A stretch of DNA of 64,000 nt from Desulfovibrio sp. (GTDB lineage Bacteria; Desulfobacterota; Desulfovibrionia; Desulfovibrionales; Desulfovibrionaceae), in assembly GCA_031287575.1 (NCBI GenBank), contig JAITSV010000011.1, forward strand, positions 47,205 through 111,204, read 5' to 3'. The notes beneath the pieces were generated by a model, which saw only the letters and a program-made list of their open reading frames with translations, ran no database searches and was not told where the DNA came from. Each line of letters begins with the position of its first letter. The first letter of the stretch is position 1. This document shows positions 9,701 to 19,763 of this stretch, piece after piece. Made by a program: the position numbers and the translations under genes.

Positions 9701-10584
9701 CGCGTCCTCCGGTAGACGGTGGGCGCCACCTGTTCAAGCGGCAGCGCCATGCCGGTAAGACTTTCGGAGTGGCCGATGAACAGGTGCCCGCCGGGGCGCA
9801 GGCACTGGCAGAACCGGCTGAACAGCCCTTCCTGCGTGGGCTTGTCGAAGTAGATGATCACGTTGCGGCAGAAAATGATGTCCATGGGCTCGGAAAAGCT
9901 GAAGGGATCCATGAAGTTCAACCGCTCGAAGCGCACGGCGGAGCGCAACTCCGGCCCGATGCGCACCAGGCGGCGTGAGCGGTCGCGGCTGCGCAACAGG
10001 TAGCGCTTGCGGAACTGGTCCGGCACGTTGTGCACCCGCTCTTCTTCGTACACGGCGCGCACGGCCTGCTGCAGGGCCCGCGACGAAATGTCCGTGGCCA
10101 GGATGGAAAAGCTGAAGCCGGGGGTGCGTTCCTCGTAGTCGCGCAGCACCATGGCCAGGGTGTAGGGCTCCATGCCGATGGAACAGCCAGCGCTCCATAC
10201 CCGCAGGGGGCGCTGGGCGCGCTGGCGCACCGCCTCGGCCGTCCAGCCGGGCAGCAACGTGGCGGTCAGATAGTCGAAATGGCGTGGTTCGCGAAAGAAT
10301 TCCGTGGTGTTGGTGGTCACCACGTCGATGAAGTTGCGCAGTTCCTCGTCAAAGCCCTTTTCCGTGAACAGATAGTCCACGTACTGGTCGTAGCTGGCCA
10401 TGCCCAGCACGCGCAGCCGCTTTTGCAGGCGCGCCTCCAGCATCACCCGCTTGGAGCCGGGCAGCTTGATGCCCACCTGCTCGTAAACGAAGCGGCTCAT
10501 GCGGTCGAACAGCTTCTGCGACATGGGGCCAGGGCGGGCGCAGCCCGCAGGCAGGGCCGGGCCGTCACTGCGGGTGGAGCTCAT
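9697..10584 (-). CDS. cheR: Chemotaxis protein methyltransferase CheR
   Basis: CheR methylates receptor glutamates using S-adenosylmethionine. The 295-aa product shows the N-terminal helical domain ([28 protein letters not shown]), [14 protein letters not shown], the SAM-binding [23 protein letters not shown] and the catalytic-domain [11 protein letters not shown]. The first ATG overlaps the cheA stop in an ATGA arrangement; an internal Met at residue 21 (MSQKLFDRM) could be the true start because residues 1-20 are not conserved in the family. It shares the operon with cheA upstream and cheB downstream. Confidence 0.96.
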   Translation of the reverse strand: MSSTRSDGPALPAGCARPGPMSQKLFDRMSRFVYEQVGIKLPGSKRVMLEARLQKRLRVLGMASYDQYVDYLFTEKGFDEELRNFIDVVTTNTTEFFREPRHFDYLTATLLPGWTAEAVRQRAQRPLRVWSAGCSIGMEPYTLAMVLRDYEERTPGFSFSILATDISSRALQQAVRAVYEEERVHNVPDQFRKRYLLRSRDRSRRLVRIGPELRSAVRFERLNFMDPFSFSEPMDIIFCRNVIIYFDKPTQEGLFSRFCQCLRPGGHLFIGHSESLTGMALPLEQVAPTVYRRTR

Positions 10585-12755
10585 GCACCGCCCCCGTGCG
10601 GCGCCGCGGGAACGCGCTGCCCGCGCTGGGGCTGGTCCGCCGCAAGCTGCACCAGGCCCGGCACGTCCAGGATCAGGGCCATGCTGCCGTCGCCCTTGAT
10701 GGTGGCGCCGGAAATGCCCGGCACGTCCTTGTAGATGCGGCCCAGACTCTTGATGACCGTCTGGTGCTCGCCCACCACGCAGTCCACCACCAGGCCGAAG
10801 CGGCTGCCCTGCGCATCGACCACCACCACCTGTTCGATGGCGGGCGCGGGACCGGATGATGCGAACAGCTCGCGCAGGCGGATGTAGGGCACGATTTCGC
10901 CGCGCAGATTGATGATGCGCTGCCTGCCGTCAGCCGCGCTGGGGGTTGCGTGTTCCGCGCATTCTTCCACGTGGTTCAGCGGAATGACGTACGATTCGCC
11001 GCCCACCAGCACTTGCAGGCCGTCGATGATGGCCAGGGTCAGCGGCAGGCGGATGGTCAGGGTGGTGCCCTTCCCCACCGTGCTGTCCAGTTCTATGCGG
11101 CCGCGCAGCGCCTCTATGGAACGCTTCACCACGTCCATGCCCACGCCCCGGCCGGAAACGTTGGTGACCTTTTCCGCCGTGGAAAAGCCGGGAGCGAAGA
11201 TGAGCTCGATGGCCTCGCGCGCGGGCAGTTCCGCATCCGGGGCGATGACGCCGCGCTTGCGGGCGGTTTCCAGCACCCGGACGGGGTCGATGCCCGCACC
11301 ATCATCGGCGATGGTGATCAGTACCTCGCCACCGGCATGGGCCGCCGAAAGGGTGACCGTGCCGGTGCGCGGCTTGCCCGCGGCGGCGCGCACGTCGGGC
11401 GATTCCACCCCGTGGTCCAGGCTGTTGCGCAGGCAGTGCACCAGCGGGTCGCCCAGGCGTTCTATGACGGTCTTGTCCAGTTCCGTCTCCCCGCCCAGGG
11501 TGACCAGTTCCACGTCCTTGCCCAGTTCCGCCGAAAGGTCGCGCACCAGGCGGCGGAACTTGCTGAACGTGGTGCCGATGGGCAGCATGCGGATGCCGAG
11601 GGTGGTGTCGCGCAGTTCGTCGCTCAGCCGTTCCAGTTCCTCCACCAGCCCCAGCAGGCCGGGGTCGCTGCGCAGATGCGCCGCCTGTGAAAGCTGGGCC
11701 TGCACGATGACCAGTTCACCCACCAGGTCCACCAGAAAATCCAGCTTGGACGCGGCAACCCGGATGCTGGCCCCGGAATCGTCGCGCGCGGCGGACTCCT
11801 TGTCGCGCGACTGGCGGATGGCCCGCATGGCCTGCTGCTCCGCCAGCGCGGCGTCCACCTTCTCGGACTCCACCACGCCCGCGTCGGCCAGCAGCCTGCC
11901 CAGGGGGCGTTGCTCGTCCAGCACGCGATGCAGATCGTCGGAGCTGACGTCGCCGCGCTCGATCAGGATTTCGCCCAGCCGCTTGTAGGCGGCGTCGTCC
12001 ACGATGCGCGCGTCGTCCACCAGCCGGATGTCGATGTCCGCGTCGTCCTCCACGAACAGGAACACGTCGCGGAGGGCGGCCTCGTCCGCCTCGCTGGAAA
12101 GCAGCACGTCCCACCACAGGTGGCACAGTTCGGGCTGCAACTCGTCAAGGGCGGGCACTTCGCTGAAGTGCGGGAACACCTGCGCGCCACCCAGGTCGCG
12201 CAGTTCGTCCAGCAGGGACAAGGGGTTGGTGCCGGTGAAAAGAATCGACGGCACGGGGCGAAAGCGCACCCGCCAGGTGCGGGCGCAAGGGGGGCACGGC
12301 GCTTCGGGTTCCGTCGGGCATTCCCCGTTGGCGGCATCGTGCGGCGGGGCATCGGCATCAGCGGCGGTCGCTGGCACCAGCGCCCGCAACGAGGCGGTGA
12401 TGGCGGCGGCGTGCGTCAGGTCCGGGGCATCGCCGGTGACCGCGCAGTGCAGCAATTGGGCGATGTGGTCGCGCGAGGCCAGGGTCAGGTCCAGCAACTG
12501 GCGGGTGACGGGCACCTCGCCGTTGCGCACCCGGTCGAACACCGTTTCCACGTCGTGGGTGAAGTGGGCGATGTCGTCAAAGCCGAACATGGCCCCGGAG
12601 CCCTTGATGGTATGCATGGCCCGGAACACTCGCGCCACCAGGTCGCGGTCATCGGGCTGCGCCTCCAGTTCCAGCAGGGCCGTTTCCAGCTCCGCCAGCA
12701 GGTCATGCGCCTCTTCGATGAAGGCTGCCCTGTTTGCGTCTTCCTGCGATTGCAT
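10581..12755 (-). CDS. cheA: Chemotaxis histidine kinase CheA with an MshEN-like insert
   Basis: CheA phosphorylates CheY and CheB in response to receptors. The 724-aa protein has an HPt domain with phospho-accepting His48 (AMHTIKGSG), a long middle region, a dimerisation helix pair (LDFLVDLVGELVIVQAQL near 338), an HATPase domain (N box HCLRNSLDHG, G boxes DDGAGI and GRGVGMDVV) and a C-terminal CheW-like domain (VIPLNHVEE). Residues 258-307 contain two LG-x-x-L-x3-G-x6 repeats, each ending in Q, that resemble the MshEN/GspE N-terminal c-di-GMP-binding motif, in place of a recognisable P2 domain. No cheW is adjacent. ATG overlaps cheR coupling downstream. Confidence 0.95.
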   Translation of the reverse strand: MQSQEDANRAAFIEEAHDLLAELETALLELEAQPDDRDLVARVFRAMHTIKGSGAMFGFDDIAHFTHDVETVFDRVRNGEVPVTRQLLDLTLASRDHIAQLLHCAVTGDAPDLTHAAAITASLRALVPATAADADAPPHDAANGECPTEPEAPCPPCARTWRVRFRPVPSILFTGTNPLSLLDELRDLGGAQVFPHFSEVPALDELQPELCHLWWDVLLSSEADEAALRDVFLFVEDDADIDIRLVDDARIVDDAAYKRLGEILIERGDVSSDDLHRVLDEQRPLGRLLADAGVVESEKVDAALAEQQAMRAIRQSRDKESAARDDSGASIRVAASKLDFLVDLVGELVIVQAQLSQAAHLRSDPGLLGLVEELERLSDELRDTTLGIRMLPIGTTFSKFRRLVRDLSAELGKDVELVTLGGETELDKTVIERLGDPLVHCLRNSLDHGVESPDVRAAAGKPRTGTVTLSAAHAGGEVLITIADDGAGIDPVRVLETARKRGVIAPDAELPAREAIELIFAPGFSTAEKVTNVSGRGVGMDVVKRSIEALRGRIELDSTVGKGTTLTIRLPLTLAIIDGLQVLVGGESYVIPLNHVEECAEHATPSAADGRQRIINLRGEIVPYIRLRELFASSGPAPAIEQVVVVDAQGSRFGLVVDCVVGEHQTVIKSLGRIYKDVPGISGATIKGDGSMALILDVPGLVQLAADQPQRGQRVPAAPHGGGA

Positions 12756-13041
12756 GCGGTACTTCCTTGTCCGGCCCGCCTGATCATGCCGGGCGCGCTG
12801 ATTCCGTCGATTCCGCCGATACCAGGGGGCTGGCTCGCTCGATCCCGCCTTGTCCCACAGGACAAACGGGACGAACTGGGAGAGGCATGCCCAATCCGGG
12901 CGGGCGTCGAACCCGGACCGATTCCGGGGTGTGCGGGGCGGGCGGGTTGCCTCGGCACGGCCAGTTCCGCCTTCCGTACCGAAGCGGTTCCTGTGCCACC
13001 CCCTGTGCCCCCCTGTGCCCCGCTAACGCGGTGGGCCGGGC
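12756..13041. other. Intergenic region between cheA and cheY
   Basis: No gene supported. A 6-bp CCCGGA/TCCGGG hairpin at 12912-12928 is too short to call a terminator. The size of the gap (286 bases) suggests cheA may have its own promoter. Confidence 0.4.
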
Positions 13042-13404
13042 CTAGCCGAGCACCTTCTTGACCACGGCCAGCAACTGTTCCGGCTGGAACGGCTTGACGA
13101 TCCACCCCGTGGCCCCGGCGGCCTTGCCTTCCTGCTTGCGCGTGGCCTGCGATTCGGTGGTCAGCATGACGACGGGAATGAACTTGTACGCGGGATTGGC
13201 GCGAATCTGCCTGATCAGCTCTATGCCGTCCATGTTGGGCATGTTCAGGTCGGTGATCACCATCTTGATGGGGCCGGAGAGCTTGCTCACCGCATCCTTG
13301 CCGTCCTTGGCCTCGATGACTTCATATCCGGCATTGCGCAGGGTGAAGCCTACCATCTGCCGGATGCTCGCCGAATCGTCCACCGTCATGATGAGCTTGC
13401 TCAT
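13042..13404 (-). CDS. cheY: Chemotaxis response regulator CheY
   Basis: A single-domain receiver of 120 aa, the size of CheY. The acidic pocket is VDDSASIRQM near residue 8, the phospho-acceptor Asp is in MVITDLNMPNMDG near residue 53, and the switch Thr and Lys are in VVMLTTES and WIVKPFQPEQL. Phosphorylated CheY normally binds the flagellar switch; here it probably receives phosphate from the CheA encoded just downstream. The start is the first ATG with GAGGGATC nine bases upstream. Confidence 0.96.
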   Translation of the reverse strand: MSKLIMTVDDSASIRQMVGFTLRNAGYEVIEAKDGKDAVSKLSGPIKMVITDLNMPNMDGIELIRQIRANPAYKFIPVVMLTTESQATRKQEGKAAGATGWIVKPFQPEQLLAVVKKVLG

Positions 13405-13522
13405 GAGATCCCTCGTGCTCGAATGTTCGGAGTTGGCGGTTCAGCGCCGGGCGTGGCTGACGGCGACATCCCCATGGCCGGTGTCGGCCTGTCGGTCATG
13501 TCAGACCTGATGGGCCGCACGG

Positions 13523-13568
13523 CCCAGTCGGGCCAACGAGCCCAGTCGGGCCAACGAACCCAGTCGGG
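13523..13568. repeat. 18-bp tandem repeat, 2.6 copies
   Basis: Unit CCCAGTCGGGCCAACGAG repeated almost exactly (last base G or A) in the gap between cheY and the MCP-like gene. Each unit contains a GGGCC half-site. No function evident. Confidence 0.8.
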
Positions 13569-13609
13569 CGCCCGGCGGGCATCGCGGAGGGGGCCGCGAT
13601 GCCGCGTAT

Positions 13610-15421
13610 TCAGAAAAGTTCCACGTTGTCGCCGTAGCCGTCCCCGGTTCCGTCGGCGGGAGCGTCTTGCGCCGCATGGCCACCGCCCAGCACGCGGCCA
13701 TGCAGTACCCGTTCCTGCTCCATGGTATAGCGGTCCCGCATGGCGGACAGACGGTGCGATGCAGCCGCCCGCGCCGAGGCGGGCACCCGTTCCCGCAGCG
13801 ATGCCGCCATCCCGCCCATGTCGCCGGCGGCATCGGAAAGCCCGGCCACCACCTGCGCATCGAAATCCAGCCCCTTCACCGCGTGGTCCACCCGGGCGGC
13901 CAGTTCGGCGCAGGCCATGCCCACCCTGGCGAACAGGCGCGCGGCCTCGCCGTTCACCTCGCGCAGGCCGTGGGTAAGCCCTTCCAGTTCGGCGGAAATC
14001 TCCGACACCCGCGAGGAGTCGAGATAGGCGGTGGCGTACGTCTTGAGCTGCCCGGCCACGCCGTCCACCTCGCGCAGCAGGGTAGCCAGGGCCATGGTGC
14101 TTTCGCCCGCGTCCTGCGACAGCCGCTGGATGGACGAGGCCAGCACCCCCAGGGCCTTGCCCTTTTCGCCGGTATGGGCGGCGCGGATGCTGGCGTTGAG
14201 CGCAATGAGCTCTATCTCGTCGCCGACGTCTTCTATATCTTCAAGGAAAGCGCTCATCTGCGCAACCATTTCGGCCACCTCGACCATGACGTGGCCCATG
14301 CGCTCGCCCTGCTCCGCCAGGGTCAGCATGCGCGTGGCGATTTCCGTCACGCTGCGCTCCATGTGGTCGAGCACGGCAGTGCCGCCGCAGCCTTCGCCCA
14401 GGCACGTCTCGTCGGAAAAGCCGCCGGTGCGCTGGCCCACCCCGCGCACGCTGGCGGCAATGGCCGTCAACTCGCGCCGCAAGGTGGAAACGGCATCGGA
14501 AAAGCTGACCCTGGCGTTTTCCAACTGGGCCTGTTGCAGGGCGCAGATGTCGGCGGCCACGGCCAGTTCAACGGCCACGGCCTCGTCGGCAGCGGGATCT
14601 TCCGGGGTGCTGGCGGAGGAACTGGCGGGGGAACCCTCCAGGCCCGAGCGGGCGTCGGCCAGGGCCTCCTCCACGTGTTCCACCTGCTGGCGCACGATGT
14701 CGTGAAACTGCAGGGAACCGATGATGCGCCCCATGGAGGCGGCAATGTCCGTCGTGTGCCCGCGCACGTCTTCCGAGGCCTTGCGGCTGCCCTCGGCCAC
14801 TTCGTGCAGGGTGTCCATGTTGTCACGGATGGAGCTGAACACGGAATAGGCGCATTCGCGCTGCATCTCGTGCATCTCGCGGGTGCTGGCCTCGGCCTTT
14901 TCGGCCAGGGTGTCCAGCGTCTTGGCCTGCTGCATGATGCGGTCGGAATATTCGACGATCTTGTAGCCCAGTTTTTCCACGTCGTCGGCAAGGGTGCTGA
15001 AACCGCGCCCGTCGGAGCCCAGGCGGGCGCTTTCGATGCGCGTGGAAATGCCCAGCATCTGCAGGGTGCGCACCACCCGGGCGTAGTCGCGTATGGATTT
15101 GGAAAGTTCGTGCACCAGTTCGCGGGCGCGGGCCAGCATGGCGAGGTCCGCGGCATCATCGTCCACGTGGCAGAGGGTCTGCATGGCGTCCAGTTCCGCC
15201 ACCAGCTCTTCCAGAATGTGGCGCACGGTGTCGCCCGAGGCGATGTGGTTCAGCTTCTGGCTGTCCGCGGCGATATCCTGCACCCGCATGGCCACGTCCT
15301 GCAATTCCGCGCCAAGGGCAAGAAAATCGTCTTCGCGCCGCTGCACCAGCAGGGCAAGCCCGCTGCCCACACGCCCAAGCCGCTCCCGCACCTCGCGCGC
15401 CAGCGCCGTGTATTCCTGCAT
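13610..15421 (-). CDS. Soluble methyl-accepting chemotaxis-like protein
   Basis: A 603-aa almost entirely alpha-helical protein without membrane segments. It contains two regions resembling the receptor signalling hairpin: RIESARLGSDGRGFSTLADDVEKL around residues 135-155 and LIALNASIRAAHTGEKGKAL around residue 405, each flanked by heptad coiled coil. An LQFHDIVRQQVEHVEEAL motif lies near residue 240; this motif recurs in MCP-like proteins with unclear roles. The usual hairpin-tip consensus is imperfect in both places, so direct CheA binding is uncertain. Position between the H-NOX receptor and cheY points to a part in the same pathway. A GGAGACGG ribosome site precedes the ATG. Confidence 0.82.
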   Translation of the reverse strand: MQEYTALAREVRERLGRVGSGLALLVQRREDDFLALGAELQDVAMRVQDIAADSQKLNHIASGDTVRHILEELVAELDAMQTLCHVDDDAADLAMLARARELVHELSKSIRDYARVVRTLQMLGISTRIESARLGSDGRGFSTLADDVEKLGYKIVEYSDRIMQQAKTLDTLAEKAEASTREMHEMQRECAYSVFSSIRDNMDTLHEVAEGSRKASEDVRGHTTDIAASMGRIIGSLQFHDIVRQQVEHVEEALADARSGLEGSPASSSASTPEDPAADEAVAVELAVAADICALQQAQLENARVSFSDAVSTLRRELTAIAASVRGVGQRTGGFSDETCLGEGCGGTAVLDHMERSVTEIATRMLTLAEQGERMGHVMVEVAEMVAQMSAFLEDIEDVGDEIELIALNASIRAAHTGEKGKALGVLASSIQRLSQDAGESTMALATLLREVDGVAGQLKTYATAYLDSSRVSEISAELEGLTHGLREVNGEAARLFARVGMACAELAARVDHAVKGLDFDAQVVAGLSDAAGDMGGMAASLRERVPASARAAASHRLSAMRDRYTMEQERVLHGRVLGGGHAAQDAPADGTGDGYGDNVELF

Positions 15422-15753
15422 CTGCGTCCCGTCTCCAGTGGTTCTGCATCCCCGCGATGCCCAGACTGCCGCGGCGTCATGCCTGCCGCGCCAGAGTACC
15501 CTGCCATGTCACGGTCCCCAGCCCTGTCCGGCCGTGCGGAGCGCCCGAAAGCCGTCGCGCCCGGCCGCCTTCGCCTCCCCCGGGCGACCGGATTCCGCCA
15601 TCCCGCGCGAGCGTGCCGCCCGACGCCCCGCCCGTGCGCACGGGCAAGGGCATGAGCAAATGCATGGTACCGCACCGCCCATCGTGTTTAAAGTATAAAA
15701 TAGAGGCGCCCCCGCGAGAAAACGCCCCGTTTCCGCCAATGGGCATTACACGG
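15422..15753. other. Intergenic region with an AT-rich island
   Basis: No gene supported. Bases 15686-15708 are strikingly AT-rich for this genome (runs of TTTAAAGTATAAAATA), a likely promoter or transcription end zone between the H-NOX receptor and the MCP-like gene. No exact -35/-10 pair was assigned. Confidence 0.45.
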
Positions 15754-17859
15754 TCAGTCCAGAAAGCGGATTTCCGCCCGTGCCACATGTTCGCTCTGCG
15801 GAGTCAGTCTGACGTCCACCTTCCGCTTCATGAAGTCGGCCGCGCCAAGGATGATTCCTTCGAAGTATTCGAACAACGCGCGGGATGAGCGATAGGTCAT
15901 CACGAGAGTGTTGCCCTTGTCTTCATAGGTGAACGCTGGAGGATTGATGCCGGGGTAGTCCTTGGTGAGCTGCTTGTGCAGTGCATCCATGCCCAGGTAC
16001 AGTTCCTTCAGGTCGCTGGTCTTGAAATAACGGCGGTACATCCGGTAGAAGCCATCCATGGTGTAACGCCCCAGCTTGCGGAACACCTCTTTGGTCGAGT
16101 CGCCCGTGATGCGCGAAAGCTCATGGGCCATCTGCTTCAGCACCTGGTCCGGGTAGTTGGCGGTAGCCAGGAACACGGGGTTGCCCATGGCCTCCAGCAT
16201 CTTGGCCACCACATCGCGCCCGTAGTTGCCCACGGCGAATTCCTGCATCAGCTTGGGCAGCACTCCGCGCATCTGCCCCTGCGACTTCCACAGCTTGGTG
16301 GCGTCCACCTTGGCCTCGCTGAAGCGCACGGCCAGGGTCAGCAGTTCCTGCGAAAGCCCGGCCAGGTCACGCGTTGCCGCCGAGGCCTGCACCGCGCCCG
16401 TTTCCGATTCACCGGCCACCGTGGCGATGGCCTCCACCGCGCCGGTGACCTCCTCCGCCGAGGCGGACTGCTGTTCCGCCGCCGTGGCGATCTGGGCTAT
16501 CCGCTCCACCATGTCCTGTATGCGCACGGTAATGCGGCTGATGGCCTGCCCGGCTTCATTGGAAAGGCGCGTGCTTTCCGTCACTTGTCCGCCCGTCACC
16601 TGCATGGACTGCATGGCGTCGTGCGAACGCTGCTGGATGGTGTGCACGGCCTGTTCCACTTCCTTGGTGGCGGACATGGTCTTTTCGGCCAGCTTGCGCA
16701 CCTCGTCGGCCACCACGGCAAAACCGCGCCCGGCGTCACCGGCGCGGGCCGCCTCGATGGCGGCGTTCAGCGCCAGCAGGTTGGTCTGGTCGGCGATGTC
16801 GTTGATGACCCCGATGATCCGGCCGATCTCGCCAGCCTGCCCGTCCAACTGGTTCAGTTCCGTGGCCAGCCGTTCGGCCGACTCGGCCACGGCGTTGATG
16901 CCCCCCACGGCACGCTGCACCAGTGCCGCGCCCGCCGCGGCGTCGTCGCGGGCGCCCTGTGCGGCATCGGACGTGGCCGATGCGTTGCGGGCCACCTCCT
17001 GCACGGTGTTGCGCATCTGCTCCATGGCCGTGGCCACCGAGGCGGACTGATCCTTCTGGCGCACCGCGCCCCGCGCCTGCTCGTCGGACGAGGCGGAAAG
17101 CTCTTCGGAGGCGGACGCCACCCGCTGGGCCAGCCCGCTGATTTCGGCACCCGTGGCCAGCAGTTCCTGCTGGCGCAATTCCAGGGCCGAACATTCGCGG
17201 CGGGAATCGCTGTGGTCGAACAGGGCCACCACCGCGCCGGTCAAGGTACCCTCGACATCCACAAGGGATTCGGAATGCACCTGCAACGACAGGTGCACCC
17301 CGGACTGGGTGGCCAGATCCACGTCACGGTGCATGGAGGTGGTGGGCGCCAAGGGCATGAAATCCAGCGCGGCCCTGGTGGCGCCGTTGACGCCCCCACC
17401 GCTCGCAAGAGCCTCCGCCGGAGTGCGCCCGATCATCCGCTCCTCCGGCAGGCCCGCCAGGGTGACCACGCCCATGCTGGCCCTGGCGATGCGTCCCGAG
17501 GCATCCAGCAGCAGCACCGGGGCGGTCATGACGTCGAAGGCAGTATGCAGTTGGGTGGTATCCGCCTCCAGCCGGGCGGCGGCCTCCAGTGCCGGGTGGG
17601 GAGCCACGCCCCGGGCGTGCAGCCCTTCCCGCACCCGTACCGGCCCCTGCGCGGCCAGGTCGGCCCGCAACCGTTCCAGCGCGGATGCGTTGGCACGCAG
17701 GTCGAACGCCACGGCAGCGGCGGTGAGCGCAAGGCCGCAACCCAAGGCGATGATGGCCCACGTGACGCCGCCCGGCAGCGCAAGGCCGGCGGCGAGAAGG
17801 CTCAGGCCGATACCAAGTACGGCCAGGACAAAAGGAAATGGTGGACGCGGGTTTTCCAT
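15754..17859 (-). CDS. Methyl-accepting chemotaxis protein with C-terminal H-NOX heme domain
   Basis: A 701-aa chemoreceptor. Two closely spaced N-terminal membrane helices (residues 8-50) are followed by a PAS-like segment (about 101-215), the MCP signalling domain (about 245-510; hairpin NLLALNAAIEAARAGDAGRGFAV cut short here as LNAAIEAARAGDAGRGF) and a C-terminal H-NOX (heme nitric oxide/oxygen) domain (530-701). The H-NOX part keeps the proximal heme ligand His628 (MDALHKQLTK), the YxSxR heme-propionate motif (Tyr656, Ser658, Arg660) and a Tyr at 665 that aligns with distal Tyr140 of Thermoanaerobacter H-NOX. It therefore probably senses oxygen or NO and signals to the nearby CheA. ATG at 17859 follows a weak ribosome site. 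Confidence 0.92.
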   Translation of the reverse strand: MENPRPPFPFVLAVLGIGLSLLAAGLALPGGVTWAIIALGCGLALTAAAVAFDLRANASALERLRADLAAQGPVRVREGLHARGVAPHPALEAAARLEADTTQLHTAFDVMTAPVLLLDASGRIARASMGVVTLAGLPEERMIGRTPAEALASGGGVNGATRAALDFMPLAPTTSMHRDVDLATQSGVHLSLQVHSESLVDVEGTLTGAVVALFDHSDSRRECSALELRQQELLATGAEISGLAQRVASASEELSASSDEQARGAVRQKDQSASVATAMEQMRNTVQEVARNASATSDAAQGARDDAAAGAALVQRAVGGINAVAESAERLATELNQLDGQAGEIGRIIGVINDIADQTNLLALNAAIEAARAGDAGRGFAVVADEVRKLAEKTMSATKEVEQAVHTIQQRSHDAMQSMQVTGGQVTESTRLSNEAGQAISRITVRIQDMVERIAQIATAAEQQSASAEEVTGAVEAIATVAGESETGAVQASAATRDLAGLSQELLTLAVRFSEAKVDATKLWKSQGQMRGVLPKLMQEFAVGNYGRDVVAKMLEAMGNPVFLATANYPDQVLKQMAHELSRITGDSTKEVFRKLGRYTMDGFYRMYRRYFKTSDLKELYLGMDALHKQLTKDYPGINPPAFTYEDKGNTLVMTYRSSRALFEYFEGIILGAADFMKRKVDVRLTPQSEHVARAEIRFLD

Positions 17860-18275
17860 GGCAGTCTCCGAAGGGCGGTAGTGTTGTGCCGGGCAGTAGT
17901 GGCGAATGTACCGTGTTGCCCGGCGCAAGCAAGCGGGATTGCCAGATTATCATGCGAAGGCCCAAGCTCGCCCCAGGCCTGTTCCGCGCCCGGTGCCACG
18001 ACTGGGCAGCGGTCGGAAACGGAACCCCAACCAGACCGATGCAGCACCACGGCGTGACCGGTGCGGCGCGCGGACACACACACCCTATCGGCAGGAACCA
18101 TCGAAACACAGGGGGAAAAACGACGGCAGCACCGCAACGGACGCGTCATGCCTGAGGGAGGCGATTTGCGGAAGAATGTTGAAGACAGCGGAGGACGGCG
18201 GCGGGAAGAGGGGCAGGATGGAACAACCGGCACGAACGGCCCTGCGCCGGCAAGGGAGGGGTTTCCCCACCGTGG
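17860..18275. other. Intergenic region between radA and the H-NOX receptor
   Basis: No gene supported on either strand. On the minus strand a CCGGC/GCCGG hairpin at 18227-18250 followed by TTGTTCC may end radA transcription. Upstream of the receptor a TGGCA...TTGC pair resembles a sigma-54 site but the spacing is one base too long. Confidence 0.4.
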
Positions 18276-19754
<1,479 letters not shown>

Positions 19755-19763
19755 GGGCGTACG

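Noticed and set aside
17890..17960. Sigma-54 promoter before the H-NOX receptor (TGGCA and TTGC)
   Set aside because: The GG to GC distance is one base too long and sigma-54 spacing is strict.
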